Source: Setoptus koraiensis
Taxonomy: Eukaryota > Arthropoda
Length of the DNA: 64,000 nucleotides
Reading direction: 5' to 3'
NCBI GenBank assembly: GCA_048013815.1
Contig: CM106585.1
Location: forward strand, 7,068,001-7,132,000
Part shown: positions 25,507-38,823 of the stretch, piece by piece
Layout of the letters: every line of letters starts with the position of its first letter
Numbering within the stretch: position 1 is the stretch's first letter
Notes under the pieces: model-generated
Databases searched by the model: none
What the model was told of the DNA's origin: nothing
Seen by the model: only the letters and a program-made list of their open reading frames with translations
Position numbers and translations under genes: made by a program

Positions 25507-26788
25507 ATATCGGACGAGCCGGCCGGCCAATGTGGAGCATCAGCGGCGGACGAACAGAGTTATTTCTTTTCACTATTGGCAAGTTCTGGGCGCCTCATTT
25601 GAGTGCAGCATCATTTCCTCAATGAGCCCGCTACCACTCATCGCGCACTAACTACGACAGCTCTAAAATTCCATTCCGGGCTGGCCAAGCAACCGGGGCC
25701 CCATTAACGCTTGCCAGAGACAGGGGGACACATGAATCGATCCCGTCTGGCCTCATCCAGTGGCCAGCTGATCTCATTCTGATCGGCGACCCATCGAAGT
25801 CTGCCTGGCGGCGGTCTGGCGATCATCGATTATCCGATTGTCGTTGTTGTTGTCACTGGCGTTGATGTTGGTGTGGCCGTTGCTGTTTTGTTGGCCCCTT
25901 CCTTTCTCATTTCGTCGGCGGTTCCTTTCTTTCTTTCACTTGGCCGGCCCCGGCGCGCCTATTGTCATTGCTTATTATTTAGTTCGCTATCGCTCAATAT
26001 CCACAGGCAAGGCTCTATTAATTCCGCGAAATAAGTGGATAGATATATATAATATAATATATATTATATAGGGCTCGCCGGCGGAGGGAGCCCCTTTTCC
26101 GTTATATATTATATTGTGTTTGGCGGGCGAGCGAGCGGGCGGGCGGGCGCAAGTTTTCAACCGACTCACAATCGGCCCACAAAAGCTGACTAGTTGGCTG
26201 GCTCGCTCGTCACAAGCTACCAATCGAAATTTAATCTCATATATGAGCCCGGCTGGCTGACTTTGGGGCCCGCTTGCCTTTGGCTGGATGAATAAGAAAC
26301 GGCAAGTGTTGAAAAAAATTGCTGCTGTTGGGGCTGCTCGGAGAAAAGGGTTGCCCAGGATGCAATCAACATTGTTGTCAGTTTTCTTTCTCGCCGCTTG
26401 CCATTGGGCTGGCTTTGTATTCACGATTGTTGGCTGACTGGCACAAACTTGCACTTCAACTCATTTTTACTGACCTCTCCCGTGGCCCACAAATTGATCC
26501 AAATGATGGCTCTCTCGCTCTCTTTCTCGCTCGCCGTCTCGGGCTCTCTATCGGGCCCCAACAGACAGAGATAAATTTATTTGTGTATTGTGGACCAACA
26601 GTACGTGTTTGTGCAGCAGCAGCAGCACCAGCAGCGGGTAATAGCGGGCCCATTAATAGGCCCGGCACAAAAATTTGGCCCCCGAACGGCGGGCACGATT
26701 TTTTGCCGCACAGCGCGGCCCATGTTTGTCTGTTTGCAAAACTAAGACCCCAGACAAACATGGCACTCGAGTGGTGCGCGAATGTCGC

Positions 26789-26856
26789 TATATGCCAGCG
26801 CTGTTGTGCTGGCATATATCGCCATGTCGCTGCTGCCGCGGCTGTGGCGACATGGC
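26789..26856. repeat. Two adjacent hairpins
   Basis: TATATGCCAGC pairs with GCTGGCATATA (26789-26799 and 26808-26818). Two bases later GCCATGTCGC pairs with GCGACATGGC (26821-26830 and 26847-26856). Confidence 0.8.
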
Positions 26857-27495
26857 GAGCCAACCAGCGACGACTAGACAATTTGCTCTGCTTGGTGATT
26901 GAGTGAGTGAGGCCCTGTTGTCGTAGCGCGCAGCCTGATTAATCAAGTGCCTTGACAGCCATAATAACGCAATCTACATTGTCTAGTGGTTGTTGGCTGA
27001 CTGGCTGGCTTGGCGCCCTCAAGTGATGCTGGCAAGATGTTATCTAACATAATTGTGGCTCCACTTAGACCACTGAGCAAGCCATGTAGCAGGCGAGCGC
27101 AAACATGCACAACTTGACAACATGTTCTCAATGGAGCTCGACCGATTTGATTGCTCGCCATGCCAATCACTACCGATGGATGGCAGCAATGATTCGCGGG
27201 GGCCCCCATTGGCGATATAACAAGCACAAGAATTGTCGCGCGTTGCAATCGAAAAGCAACAAAACTTTTCTGAATAAACTCGCTCATGATGAATGATCTG
27301 TCTTGTCGGGGAGGGGGGCATGGGCACATTTTCTAGCGAATTGTGTGACACGAGCGCGCAGCACGATGAATTTGAATTTGCAATTTCTCTGGCACATGAT
27401 AACTTGTCATTGAGAAGTGATTAATTTGCTTCTTATTGTCCCATGAACTAGGCGACAACTATTAGGGAATTGTAGTAAAGTAATGATGCACTTAC

Positions 27496-27737
27496 ATGAA
27501 GTTTTCGCGCTGAAATTGTTGCTCCTTGAGAAAGACTTTGTGCAATATTTTGCGCTCCTCTTCTGTTAGGTGTGCCGTCGCATCAGAACTGATCGGGTGA
27601 CCCGCGGGCACACCGGCACCGGCTGCCGCCGTGCCGGCCGCACCCGATGTCGACGAGGCGCCCGACAGAACCGACGACGACAGGCTGGCCATGACCTTCG
27701 ACGACGACGAGGCCACCTTCTTTTTCAGTCGATCCAT
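27496..27737 (-). CDS. First coding exon of a gene with a RabBD-like N-terminus
   Basis: The exon begins at an ATG with A at -3 and G at +4 and runs 80 codons plus 2 nt to a consensus donor (AACTTCAT|GTAAGT). Residues 1-16 are basic and Ser-rich (MDRLKKKVASSSSK). Residues 17-55 are a low-complexity Ser/Ala/Gly linker. Residues 57-79 read LTEEERKILHKVFLKEQQFQ..., a charged helix resembling the start of the Rab-binding domain of RIM, rabphilin and synaptotagmin-like proteins, which act in vesicle exocytosis. This resemblance is a short motif only. Synonymous-site GC richness and the splice donor support a real exon. The rest of the gene would lie to the left (lower coordinates), but I cannot find its next exon in the window. 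Confidence 0.5.
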
Positions 27738-29964
27738 ATTCTTCTTTTGTGTTTACTATTTATCTTTTGTATTTTGCAACTGCTTGCCAGTCACACTTTT
27801 GCACTTGATGGCTCCACTATGTTGGCTGTTCTGGGGCGATGCTGGTCAGTTTTGGCAATTGAAATGAATGACTTGAAATGAATTGTGTCTCTTGAACGAG
27901 CGACGCAGCGTAAGACTTTGCCGGCGTAATTTTGGGCCCGTGAGGTGACGCGTTGTCGGCATGAAGGTGACGCAATGAAAACGGTTAGTCAGTTAGTTAC
28001 TAATTATTGCTACTAATTGATTACAAATCACAGACTTCTAACAATTAATTTGAGTTAATACAAGGTTTGATTTCGTTTCACGTTGACTACCGGCTCACTT
28101 TATTACGAAATGATCAAACGAAACGATCGAGTGAACATCCAGTTGACAAGACGACCGGCCGCAATGTTGATAGTTGCAATAGCGTCTCTTGATTAATCTT
28201 GTAATCTTCTCTAATTGATCTACTCTATTGGTTGTTGGCCTCATTTGGCTGTCGTTTAGTTACACTTGGTGTAATTTGGCGCCACTGGCTTGCTCATTAG
28301 TGCGCAACACGTTCCACTCACCAGAAGACCAATTTCAATTTCAAGTGTTCACTTGTGGCCATAACGTTGTCAAACAGTTGCTGTCACAGATAATTGCATA
28401 CAAGCTAATAATCAATGTATCAAGCTTGTTACTTGGTTACATAATTGTGCTTGCATCATCGGTTGGCCGCTTTGTTGCTTGCGTTTGCTTTGTTGCTGCA
28501 ATTTTTTCACCGCTTAATTGGATAATTGTAACAAAAATATACACATAATAACAATAACAACAACTTGTAACAGCGGCTGACAGATGACGACAATGGGACA
28601 ATAAGTTTCAACATGGTTTCAGCTCACTAACAACACAAAACTAAACAGTTGCTCTATGTATAATCTTGGACGATAGTTTGTCATTGTAAACTTGCCGCGG
28701 TACAAATGAACATTTCCAAGCGACGCCAGCCAGCCAGCGAAATAGCGATCGAAACAGGGCAAAGTTGCCGCCAACGGGGGCCCCACAAGCACAAATCTAG
28801 CCAGCCAGACAGACAGACTGATTAACACATCGGCGCATGTGCACCATGCGCCCGCTTGCAATCACGCACATGCGCCCAATTTTCACTTTGTCCGGCCCCA
28901 TTTAATTTTGTGTGCATGTGCATGTGCGTGTGCTTGTGCGTGTACGTGTTTGCATCCGATTCAATCAAAGTGCTATCATTCAAAAGGGGGCCTCAAATAA
29001 TGTCAAAAAAGAGAAACAGTTACGGTGTTATTTTGTGCGAAACTTTGTTAGAGAGCGCTGCGCGGTCATGCACACTGATCACTGCATAATTATCTGTCGG
29101 GTCGCCCCTCTAGTGGCCAGTTTCACATCGTTTCTATCGTTTCGTTCGTGAGTAATTAGCGCTGTCGGCACAGATTGTTGGCACTATATTAAGAATAGAA
29201 GAAGAGTCAATATAAAATTATTTTTAGAACAACTATATTTAGACAAAAGACAAAAAGAAGAACCGGAAGTGGCCATGATTAAATTAAACTTTCTATTGTT
29301 GGATTTGTGCGCAGGCCGGCTCACAAACACAATCGGTTGTGACATGAGCGAACAACGTGAGAATGGAGCGCCCCCTTGTTCAGGTTAAGTCGCTTGGAAC
29401 TGATCGGGCAGACTTAAAATAAGCGAGCCAGGACAAAGAAAACAGAGTAAATAATAAAAAGATTTTGTGTGTAAACAGAATCGATCCATTTATAGCGAAT
29501 GACAATGCCACTGTAGTGTATTATTTTAGATTATTTTCTTTTTCTTTCGTTTCGCGCACAACAATGGCCCCACTAACGATCACTCTCTTTGGATGTCACT
29601 AGCACTTCCGGTGCGCTCTGGCGGCAATATTTCGCCACTAATCGCAGCTAACCGCTGATAGTGGGCTGGAGTTAAGCGAACATGGCGATTTGTGGCTCAC
29701 ACTTGGCAAATTCGCTTGCCTTCAGCTTGATGTCACGTTAGTGCGCAAATCGCTTCTTGTGACTTGTCATAGATTGGTCTCATTTGTTGGTTCATTGTTG
29801 CAATTATTGCGAGCACAATAATTTAATATAAGCAAATTTATAACGAGCTTTGCCAGTTAGAAATCGCAGATGGCCGCTAGGCGAATTCACGGCAACAGTG
29901 GGTGCTAAATAAATTTAAATTTGCATTTTTTCAAGGGGATTCCGCTCAGAAAAACAGCAAAAAC

Positions 29965-30008
29965 TAGCTGGATATTTCGCCAGAACAACAGCCGAACGTA
30001 TCCAGCTA
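29965..30008. repeat. 10-bp inverted repeat
   Basis: TAGCTGGATA at 29965-29974 is matched by TATCCAGCTA at 29999-30008. Confidence 0.75.
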
Positions 30009-30734
30009 ATTTATTTCACCATTGGGCGACATGCTATCGAAGCTGCACGAACATAAAATAATATCTCTGGCGAGTAAGTGGGACGATATTTTGTGCTGTA
30101 TGCTGGGGCCACTCAATTAAGCGCGCATGAAAATGGCTGACCTCGGCGACAATTTTCCAGGGCGCCGCCGGTTGCTCGTTTGGAAGCTGACACGCTCGTG
30201 CATAGCAAATGCATTTAAATTTGAATAACCTGAATTGTCATCCAACAAGCGATACCAACAATCGCGCTGCTCGAGCCGACCGAAGCCCGACTTTTTCGCC
30301 CAACTTTTCATGGCCCAACGAGGCGGCGCTTTATTCACTAGTCGCCACTGTGCCACCATGATGGGTGCGTATCTGGTTTTTCGGGGGCCCCAAAAGCCCC
30401 ACTTTGCCCCCAAAAGCGGTGCCAGAGTGGGGCTGCTTGCATCTTTGCGCGAGCGCTGCCAATTGCTCCTTCAGCTCGAACTTGGGGCCGCTCTTCAAAT
30501 CCAAACTGCTGCCCGATGGCGCAATGCACCGGCGCCGCCACGAGCGAAATGTCACCCAACAACCGATCAGGTCATGCACACTCTAATTTGGGTCGGCCTC
30601 GCTGGCAAGCCAAGTTGTCGCTTGATTTCGCCAGCCAGTCTATATATCGCCAGGCTATTCGCTCGAGCCACTGACGATATTGGTGGCGCGATATTGATGG
30701 CGCCACACAGCAACTGTATCACGCCGTTGCAATT

Positions 30735-30775
30735 GACGAACACAACCAACGAGGCTATCGTTGGTTGTGTTCGTC
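30735..30775. repeat. Hairpin with 18-bp perfect stem and a 5-nt loop
   Basis: GACGAACACAACCAACGA and its exact reverse complement flank GGCTA. Confidence 0.9.
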
Positions 30776-31003
30776 GCTATCGTTCGCCGGAAAAAAGAAA
30801 CGAACCGAAATAGAGCTGAAAATAAATAATGAATATGAAAAACCCTGGGGATTTTCGCAGAATCGCTCCTGATCCGCGGGCGCCGAATCGGGCGCGCAGT
30901 GATAATGACTACTTAATAATAACGCAATCCCGCGTCCCCGCCGGCAAGCTCTCTAATGGTGGCGCCGGCCGAAAACTGTGTGCCGCCGAAAACGGCTCAC
31001 CTA

Positions 31004-31055
31004 GCCTCACCCGGCCTCACATGGCCTCATTCAGTCTCGTCTGGCCTCACCGGTG
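31004..31055. repeat. Degenerate 10-bp repeat of the GCCTCATCTG family
   Basis: About five diverged units (CCTCACCCGG, CCTCACATGG, CCTCATTCAG and others) match the perfect array at 13,681-13,720. Confidence 0.65.
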
Positions 31056-32754
31056 GCAGCGTTTGTGTGAGGTGGGCGCCCTAAAAAACGGCGGCCGCTG
31101 CTTTTTCCGGCGAAATTTTGGCCCGAATAACTCAATTTTCCGATCGATGCCATTAATTGTATGCTCTAGCGATCGCGTATAAATTTGGTGTCAATATAAT
31201 CTCGAGGTCGCAGTTAATAAGTAATAAAAATAGTTATGCACGATGATTGCGCTCTCATTATTGTTGTTATCACGGCCGAGGGTGATTGCGTAAGTAAGTT
31301 GGTGGCGGTGACGAGAAGTGTTGGGAAGACTTGGGCCAGACATTGGCGCCATCTACGACTCAATTTATACACTTGCTTACCTGGGTATGTTAGGAGCGGG
31401 GGAGCCCAGCTAACAGCAATGGGGCCAGTCAGCTGGCACAAGCAGGGGAGAGGGTATACAAACAACACATCATACTGGCAGTGCGCTAACAGTGGCAGCA
31501 TAAGTGGGCCCACTCTTGTGGCGCTGGGGGAGGCGCTCGTACATTGTTGTTGTTGTCATCCTATTAACAACAAGAGGCCAACAACAGCGCCGGCATTAGA
31601 ACAGATATTTGCGCTTGTGTGATGTATTGGCGGGGATTATTTACAAACAACACAAATAACAACAGTAGACAGGTGCATTGCTGGTGTTGACGCTTAGCTG
31701 AGAAATAAGCTAAGCTCGCGTTAATAATTTGCGCGCCAGCGATGGGGGGGGGGAGGGATGAGTGTTTGTGTGATATGCAAGTTGCCGTTACATAATGCCA
31801 CTGTTGTCGTCTATAAATACACCTGTCCGCCGTGTTGGCCCGTGTTCGCACACCTTAATATATCAACTGGGCGCTGCTTTGGGCTTAGCTTAGCGTGTTA
31901 GCGGCACAGAATGGGGCACATTTGCCGCTGGTTAGTCAAATAGAAAAGCGCAGTGCAGCCAGCGACAAATTATCCCGGCCACACTGTGCCGGCCGGGCCC
32001 CCATTCTGTGGCACAGGCTCACCTGAGAGTTGTTGTCGTTGTTGTTATCAGTGTCGATGTCGGTGTCGCGCGGTTGATGCTGACGCAATGTTGTCGCAAT
32101 GCAATGGAACATGGTGCCACAATTAGGTTAGTTTGGCTTGGCAAATGTATATGCATCAACTGCTGCTGCTGCTGCTGGCACACAGGTAAATCCGTGCACG
32201 GACGACAGGGGCGCGCTCGCGTTTGCACATTTGGCATTCATAAAATAGTGTCGCTCCGTCGGAACTGGCCACATCCTTTTGGCTGTTCCCATAAACACAC
32301 AATTTGTACTTGTGTTGCACCTCAGTCAAGGCCATCTGGCTGTTGGATGTAACTGTACAAGTTATATAACTGGCCCCAGACAGCGTGACGCCCACGCAAC
32401 GCCGACAGTTGGCCTATGCGCGCTGCGCGGGGTCACTATGCGAGCTGATCTAATAATCATCTAGTGCCATTGTTACACCTGATCATTCTTCTCGCTCGCT
32501 CTCGGCCTGGCCACCGTTCGATTAACCGTAACCATAGCGCACCAACTGGACAGCTCGCCCACTCACTCGCTGGCCAGGCGAGCCGGCTGAGCAGGTTGAG
32601 CTGACACTGAAAAGGCCAAAGACGAGACACCTACATCCAACAACCGGTATCCGGTCGACGGGGGCCCGCATGCCAGCCACCTGCCGGCCAAAGTTGTCAA
32701 CTCAGACTCGTTAGTTGCTCACTTGGTCGCCAGCAGCGTTTGATTGATTTGTTG

Positions 32755-32835
32755 GTGTTGTTGTCGTTGTTGTTGTTGTCGTTGTCGTTGTTGTCGTTGT
32801 TGTTGTTGTCGTTGTTGTTGTTGTCTCTGTTGTTG
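32755..32835. repeat. GTT/GTC triplet array
   Basis: GTTGTC and GTT units run for about 80 bases. Confidence 0.85.
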
Positions 32836-35800
32836 CTGGCGAGCAACAAATCAACTGCTAACGAGCAACTAGGAAAGCCCCTCATGGTGGCCGCATTATG
32901 GTGGCACTTGTAGGGTGCCAACACTGTGCGCCGGTACAACAACAATTGCTAGCTGACTTTTAACCGATGAGTTAATCGATGCTGACCGAGCCAACTGGGC
33001 CGCTGCCGCCGCCCACCCATGGCCCACGCAATCCAGCCACACCGAGCCGCATTCAGCTTGTGCGAGGGCCTCAATGGGGCCCCGTCGTCCAGATTCATGG
33101 GCTGTTCCATTGTTGTGCGCGGGTTTGTTGTAGTTGTGGGTTGCACAGTTGCAGTTGCAATTATTATGGTTAGCCACTATTTCTCTAAAATAGATAGCAA
33201 TTGCAGTGCAGCAATTACTTAATTGCTTTGGCGGCTTCGTTTGCACGAGCAAACGACAAGTGCGCTCGCACTCGACTGATTTCTGCACTGCGCACCCTGG
33301 CGGCCAGCTTACATGGCTTGGCAAGGTGGGGCCCGGCTAGTTGTGGCGGTGGCACAAAATGGTGGTTGTGTAGTGGCACACAAATAACGGCCTTACATAA
33401 TGGAGATGCGAGCATGTCATGAGGCACCCGAAACAATTCAATCGAATGGCCCGCGCCCGTCGCCGATTGCGGCCAATTGCGGGCCAGTTCAATTTGAGTG
33501 ATTATACCTCGGCTCCGAGCGGGCAACAACAGAGGTATAATTGCTCAAATAACAACAACAACAACAGTGAGCGAGCGATACCTTAAATATGACGAAAATC
33601 CACGTTGATTCCGCAGTGCAATTGCAATTATTGAAACCACTGGATTTGTGATCCGGCCGCCGGTTGCAATAAGCGCCAGCAACAACAAAGCGATACGGCC
33701 ATGGGGCCACTTGGAATGCGCTCTAAAGCGATTGATTTTAATTCAATTTGATTGCACTGGCTCACTTGTCATTGTTGCGGGGCCTCATTGTGGCCATTGC
33801 GGCGCAGTGTGGCGCCCACGGCGGGCACGGCGCGCATCTACGGAGCAATTGTGTGGCAACAACCGTTTCTACATTGCGCACACCACGATACATTTGTCGA
33901 CAAAGCGAGCATTTTGTCGGGGATAAAACGCACACAATCATTGTAGTTACTCTGGCCGGTTTATTTTCAAGCGGCGGCGCACCGTGATCCGTGATTGCAG
34001 ACGCACAATTATGGCCGGCCGGCCCGCCGATCACTCATCTGGCTCGCGATGGAGTCTATTGAATGCGCTGGCCCCCGCGCTGGCCAGCCAGTCTATTGAA
34101 TGAGTCAGTGAGCCGGGCCCGTGGTGTCCGCTGCGTGCCAGTTGCCCGCGGATCTTGCCGGCGCGGCAATCACATCGAGGCCGGTCACGGTCGGCGGCAC
34201 CGCACACAATCAACCCTGTGCCTTGTTGCAACTTACAACTGATTGGCAAGACTTGGGCGTGCGGCAGCGCCGGGCCGTAGCCGAGCGCCAGCTCGCTCGA
34301 CGGGCCCCGCGAAAGAGCCGAGCCGACCGCCGCGCCGCTCAAAGCGCGCACCAAAAGCGGCCCGGTCAAACTGAGGGCCAGAAGTGAATTAGTGGCAACG
34401 TGAGCGACCCTTTGTTTGTTTATCCGATTGGCGCCATTCCAACATTCCGGCCATTTGCGGCCACATTTCGTCTACATTCCGTGCGCATTTTGCGCGGCAT
34501 TTCCACTGCCGCCATTCGTCTATTTCAGTTGTGGGCAGGCAGCGGCCGGGAATGTAGCGGGCCGCTCGCTCTGTCTGGCCGGGTGTGCCCGACTGAGCCG
34601 GCCAGACCGGGCCCGTCGGGCTCACAAAGCGCCGGCCAACCTGGGCGCCGCTGCACGTCGCTTCGCCGTGCGTCCGCCGCCACTCCATCAAAGGCAATCG
34701 AGACAGCCATGAAATCGGTGAGCCGTACGTGGAATTCATTATGATACAAATGATGACGGCCAGCGAGCAGGCCGGCCAACCGGGGCCCACGGGCAAACCG
34801 TCCCCATCGAGGGCGCCATCTACGGCCAAGACGCCATTTGTCATCATTACACGCAACATTTGATTTGGTCCCAACGAGTGTATTTATAAATGAATCCAGA
34901 TTATATCTATATATCCGCTGCATGTGGATACAAGCGGATACATGGCTCGGGTGTGCCGTATATATATAGAGTGTGCATCGTCTCTGGCCGACGATATATA
35001 TAAATGTCGGCCAAAAATATATATATCGGGCTGCACACCAATCTGGGCGATAAGTTGCGCGCCAATCGATAATAATGTATGCTTTGTCGTCCCGTCGGCG
35101 CTTCCTTCCAACTGGCTAGATCGATGTGAATCGGCAGCGAGAGCGGAGAAAGTCTCCAAGTCGAGAGTAAAGAGTCGAGACGAGGGTCAGCGAGCTGGAC
35201 ACAATGGCCCCTCGGCGGACGTGTGCGCATTGATGGCTCGCCCGGTGTGTCGATGCAATTCTTTGGGGCGCTCAAGTCGGCCATTCATTGCAGCTCAACA
35301 CTGTCTAATGTGGAAAGATATCGCAGTTGAATAGAAGAGTGAGATGCCGGCATATAACGGGAAGGGGCCCCAGCTAGCGAGAAACTGTCCCCTATTCTTG
35401 ATAAGCTCGCTAGAGTGAAAGGAGAGCAAGTGAAAGTTAGCGAGAGAGTAAGCGAAAACAACTAGACAATCTGGGCACCTTGAGCTCGCCAAGGTGCCCA
35501 ACAACCGCCAGCGAGCAACCAACAATGGCCAACATGGCGCCCATCATCAATCATCGGCGTGCCCGCGCGCCAGGTGGCGCCACCATTGACTTGAATTGGT
35601 TCATCATCGATTAATGCCAGGCCAGAAATGGGCGCCCATCATTTGCAGCCGATCATTGGCCCGATTTAGATTGGCCCGATTTAGATTGGGTAGCTTTTGT
35701 GCGCGACTCGGTGTGTCGTTGTCGTGCTGTTGTTGTCGTCGCAAAGTTTTATGAAACGACATTGATGGCTCACGTAGCGACTCGTGAGTAAACTTGTCGC

Positions 35801-36843
35801 TACTTTATAAGCTTGCCACTTTATATCTCACAACGTCAGTGGATTGATTCAATTGTGGCCCTTGGAACAATCCATCAAGTTGTCATGAATGTTGTCGCAT
35901 GTTTGATTTCGCCACTTTGTCTGGTCTCAACAGCGCGCACTTGTCACACTGTCGCCATTGTCGGGCCCCCGCATCTAATTGTCATTTTAGTCACACAGAC
36001 ACGCTCACTCGCACCGCCGACTGGATTAATTACAGTGATTATTTGCATGCATTAATTATTAATTAGGCCCTAATTAGTGCGACCACGTGCGCAAGAGCGC
36101 ATGCATGTTGCACCAGCGACACAGTTGGTTTATTATAGCGGCGGTGGTGCTGTATTCACGCGTGGATATTTACAGGTAGACAGGTGAGGTGAGATCGCTA
36201 TGGGTGGCTGTTGCCCCCAAAATTAAATTAAAATTGCAAAAATTAACTGGAGCCCAGGTAAAGGCGAATCGAAGCAGTGGATGTTGGTTGTTGAGGTGAG
36301 TCTTTGGATTTACACAATGCGCATTTAGCAATGTGATCAGTGGTCAATGAATATATTGATATCTTGGCATTTATGTTTATGTTTTGTGGCCACAACGGCA
36401 CAAATCGGCGCCACTGTCAACGCCGAGTTGGCAAGCAAAGTTTTCCACTGTAACAATGGCAAGATTAAGGTGCGATGACAAGGTCAGGCCAGAAAACGCG
36501 TTGGCGCTCGCGGCCTGCATTACGGGGGCCCCATTTGAATAAATAAATAATCAATCGAAACATTTCGTCAGAACAGTAAAATGTTATATGTTTCGGCCTC
36601 GAATTTTGTGCGTTGTTGTATGCACAGTTGTTGCAACAACAATGACATATTAAAATTGTATTAGGATATTAGAACAATAACAACAATAATACACCAACTA
36701 GGCAAATGATACCTGCACGGGCCAACTGTTACTGTGCCCACTGCGCCCTCTCTAGGGCGCACAACGACATACTAACAAGCTCGAAAATTGAATAGCAGCT
36801 CGCCAGAGAGCTTGCCAATAAATGTGTTTGCTTTTGATTGTGA

Positions 36844-36885
36844 CATATGATACAAGGAGAGATATGTCTATACATGTATCATATG
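36844..36885. repeat. 10-bp inverted repeat
   Basis: CATATGATAC at 36844-36853 is matched by GTATCATATG at 36876-36885 around a 22-nt loop. Confidence 0.75.
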
Positions 36886-37315
36886 GTTGGTGTTGTTGTG
36901 AGTGCTTGCGTTTGACATACGATGACGTCAGGCAATTAGACACACACACATATGATGATTATGCATGGGCTAGCTAGAGTTGCGCAACTAGCTGCACTGA
37001 CAGAGAGTGCGTATGTAACAATCGGCTGTATTGGATATGGCGGCTAGTAGGTATAATATTACATGTAATACATGTGTGTCAATGTTGCTGTTGCTCGAGA
37101 ATGGTCGAGAATTGTCGACGGCAACATTGAGAGAATTGCATCGCAAATGACGATGATACTAATGCGGCGACATTTGCCTCGTCGCTGCAACAGCAACAGC
37201 AGCGGCACACTATGCTCCCAAAAGCGACAGTCAGCTGGTTACAGGTGCCTGTCAGCCACTGGTCGCTATTGGATGCCACCGTGTGCAGTTTGACAGTTCG
37301 TCTGACACTGTCAGA

Positions 37316-37351
37316 CTGACAGTGCGCTTGACAGTGCGCTCGACAGTGCGC
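37316..37351. repeat. 12-bp tandem repeat, about 3 copies
   Basis: GACAGTGCGCTC-type units follow a CTGACACTGTCAG palindromic stretch. Confidence 0.7.
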
Positions 37352-37822
37352 AAACCGTGAGCGACGGCCGCGACAACAACTCTGCAATTAGCCACAAGCA
37401 GATATAGTTATAGCGTCTAGTTATAGCAGCTGACATGGCAACTAGTCACAGTAACCAGTGGCCAACTGACAGATAGCAACAGACGGGACGATTGTGCGGC
37501 CAGTGGTTGCGCAATCGCATTTTGGCCCGGCGTCTCACAAGCAGCGCTGTCAGCAGCGTTTATCTGTGCGTGTTTTATGTTTGTCGTCATGGTTATGCCA
37601 TCATTTAATTACAACAAGCAGCAACAGTGACGCTGCGAAAGTCATCGCGCTGTCATTGGCGAACTGGCCGCCGTCAGCTGTTGCCAGCTACACACTTACG
37701 TAATGACGCCAACTGACATGGGCCGAAACAAGTGAAAAGCAGCACACAATTTGTGGCTGTTTGTTGCTCGCTTACAACGCCAGGCGTCAGCGTTGGCTAG
37801 TTAGCCAGCGCAACTGACAATC

Positions 37823-37874
37823 AACAGTTGCCAATGAATAGTTGCCACTGAACAGTTGCAATTGAACAGTTGAG
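37823..37874. repeat. 14-bp tandem repeat, about 4 copies
   Basis: AACAGTTGCCAATG units carry a few substitutions each. Confidence 0.8.
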
Positions 37875-37943
37875 CGGGCCAGCCAACAGGCGGCATCATC
37901 GGGCGGCTCACCTGTCAGTGTGTCGTGGAGCAGCCTGCGATGA

Positions 37944-37987
37944 GATGAGCATGAGACAGAGATGAGCATGAGACAGAGATGAGCATG
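37944..37987. repeat. 17-bp tandem repeat, about 2.6 copies
   Basis: GATGAGCATGAGACAGA is repeated exactly and followed by a partial unit. Confidence 0.8.
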
Positions 37988-38785
37988 TATTGCGTAACAT
38001 TGATTATGTAACACACACAAACACACAATATGAAGATGGCGGCAATTGCCAACGAGACGAGCGACTGTCGCTCTCTCACGGGCTTGTTACAAGTTTGAGT
38101 TACTATTATACAAGTTGCGTAACAGCAGCCAGCAACACACACACTGCGATGGCCACAAAACGCATGATTGAGGCTGCTTAACAGGTGCTAATGACGGCCA
38201 TTCATTCTGCATTTAACTGGCCATAAGTAAGCGATTACGTAATGGCATGGCAGCCGATGCAGACGCAAGACAGGTGAGTTACACACACAAGTTAGTGTTT
38301 GTGTTGGTGTGCGCAACACAAACACAGCGAGCGTCGTCTCGTCTACTTGATGCGACCAACAAGACGACCAGCTTGTTGTGATGAGCTGATACAGCGAGCC
38401 CAACTGACTCGCATGTATGAGTGATGCCAATGAACGGTCGTCGCAAGCATGGATCAAAACTGGATAAACGGCTAACAGAGACGATAGCGGCCAACGAGAA
38501 GCGAAAACTAATTTGAGTTTGAGCTCGCAAACGAATGCCAATGCAAACTCGAACGACACAGCCCCGAGGAAGCGCTCAATTGGCTCCATTCGAACCGATT
38601 GCTGGTTGTATCGCTTAACATTGGATTGATTGTGCTGTGCTCGGCTTGCGCAGCGCAATATCCAATGGATATTATCCAATGGCAAATCATAAAGAGCGCC
38701 TATACATACATGCCCGCCTGTACCCATTGTGCTCGCGATCTGGCCGGCCCGGCTCGCACACACTCTTACAACTGTTGGCGGCCAC

Positions 38786-38786
<1 letters not shown>

Positions 38787-38822
<36 letters not shown>
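38787..38822. repeat. (CA)n microsatellite
   Basis: About 18 uninterrupted CA dinucleotides. Confidence 0.9.

Positions 38823-38823
<1 letters not shown>

Larger units (their letters stand above)
18481..27495. other. Gene-poor region with many minisatellites
   Basis: No gene can be supported. Tandem repeats lie at 18499-18560, 18581-18630, 19825-19890, 20834-20887, 21257-21304, 21811-21887, 22659-22706 and 25447-25506. Hairpins lie at 19973-20009, 22273-22293 and 26789-26856. A GC-poorer interval from about 23,600 to 25,000 lacks GGCC words. If the exon at 27,496-27,737 is real, part of this DNA is probably its intron. Confidence 0.5.
27738..37000. other. Upstream flank of the RabBD-like exon, then gene-poor DNA
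   Basis: The first few hundred bases would hold the 5' UTR and promoter of the minus-strand exon, but I see no clear core promoter. The rest alternates between AT-richer stretches (about 28,000-30,100) and GC-rich ones (30,100-35,700) without a supportable gene. Structured items are hairpins at 29965-30008, 30735-30775 and 36844-36885, a degenerate 10-bp repeat at 31004-31055 and a GTT/GTC array at 32755-32835. Confidence 0.5.

Noticed and set aside
26319..26906. 195-codon plus-strand frame
   Set aside because: Its composition looks like translated GC-rich repeats, and it includes two hairpins and a GCA-rich run.
30235..30813. 192-codon plus-strand frame and its antisense partners
   Set aside because: Several overlapping frames on both strands look equally plausible, and the plus-strand frame includes the perfect 18-bp hairpin. 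No family was recognised.
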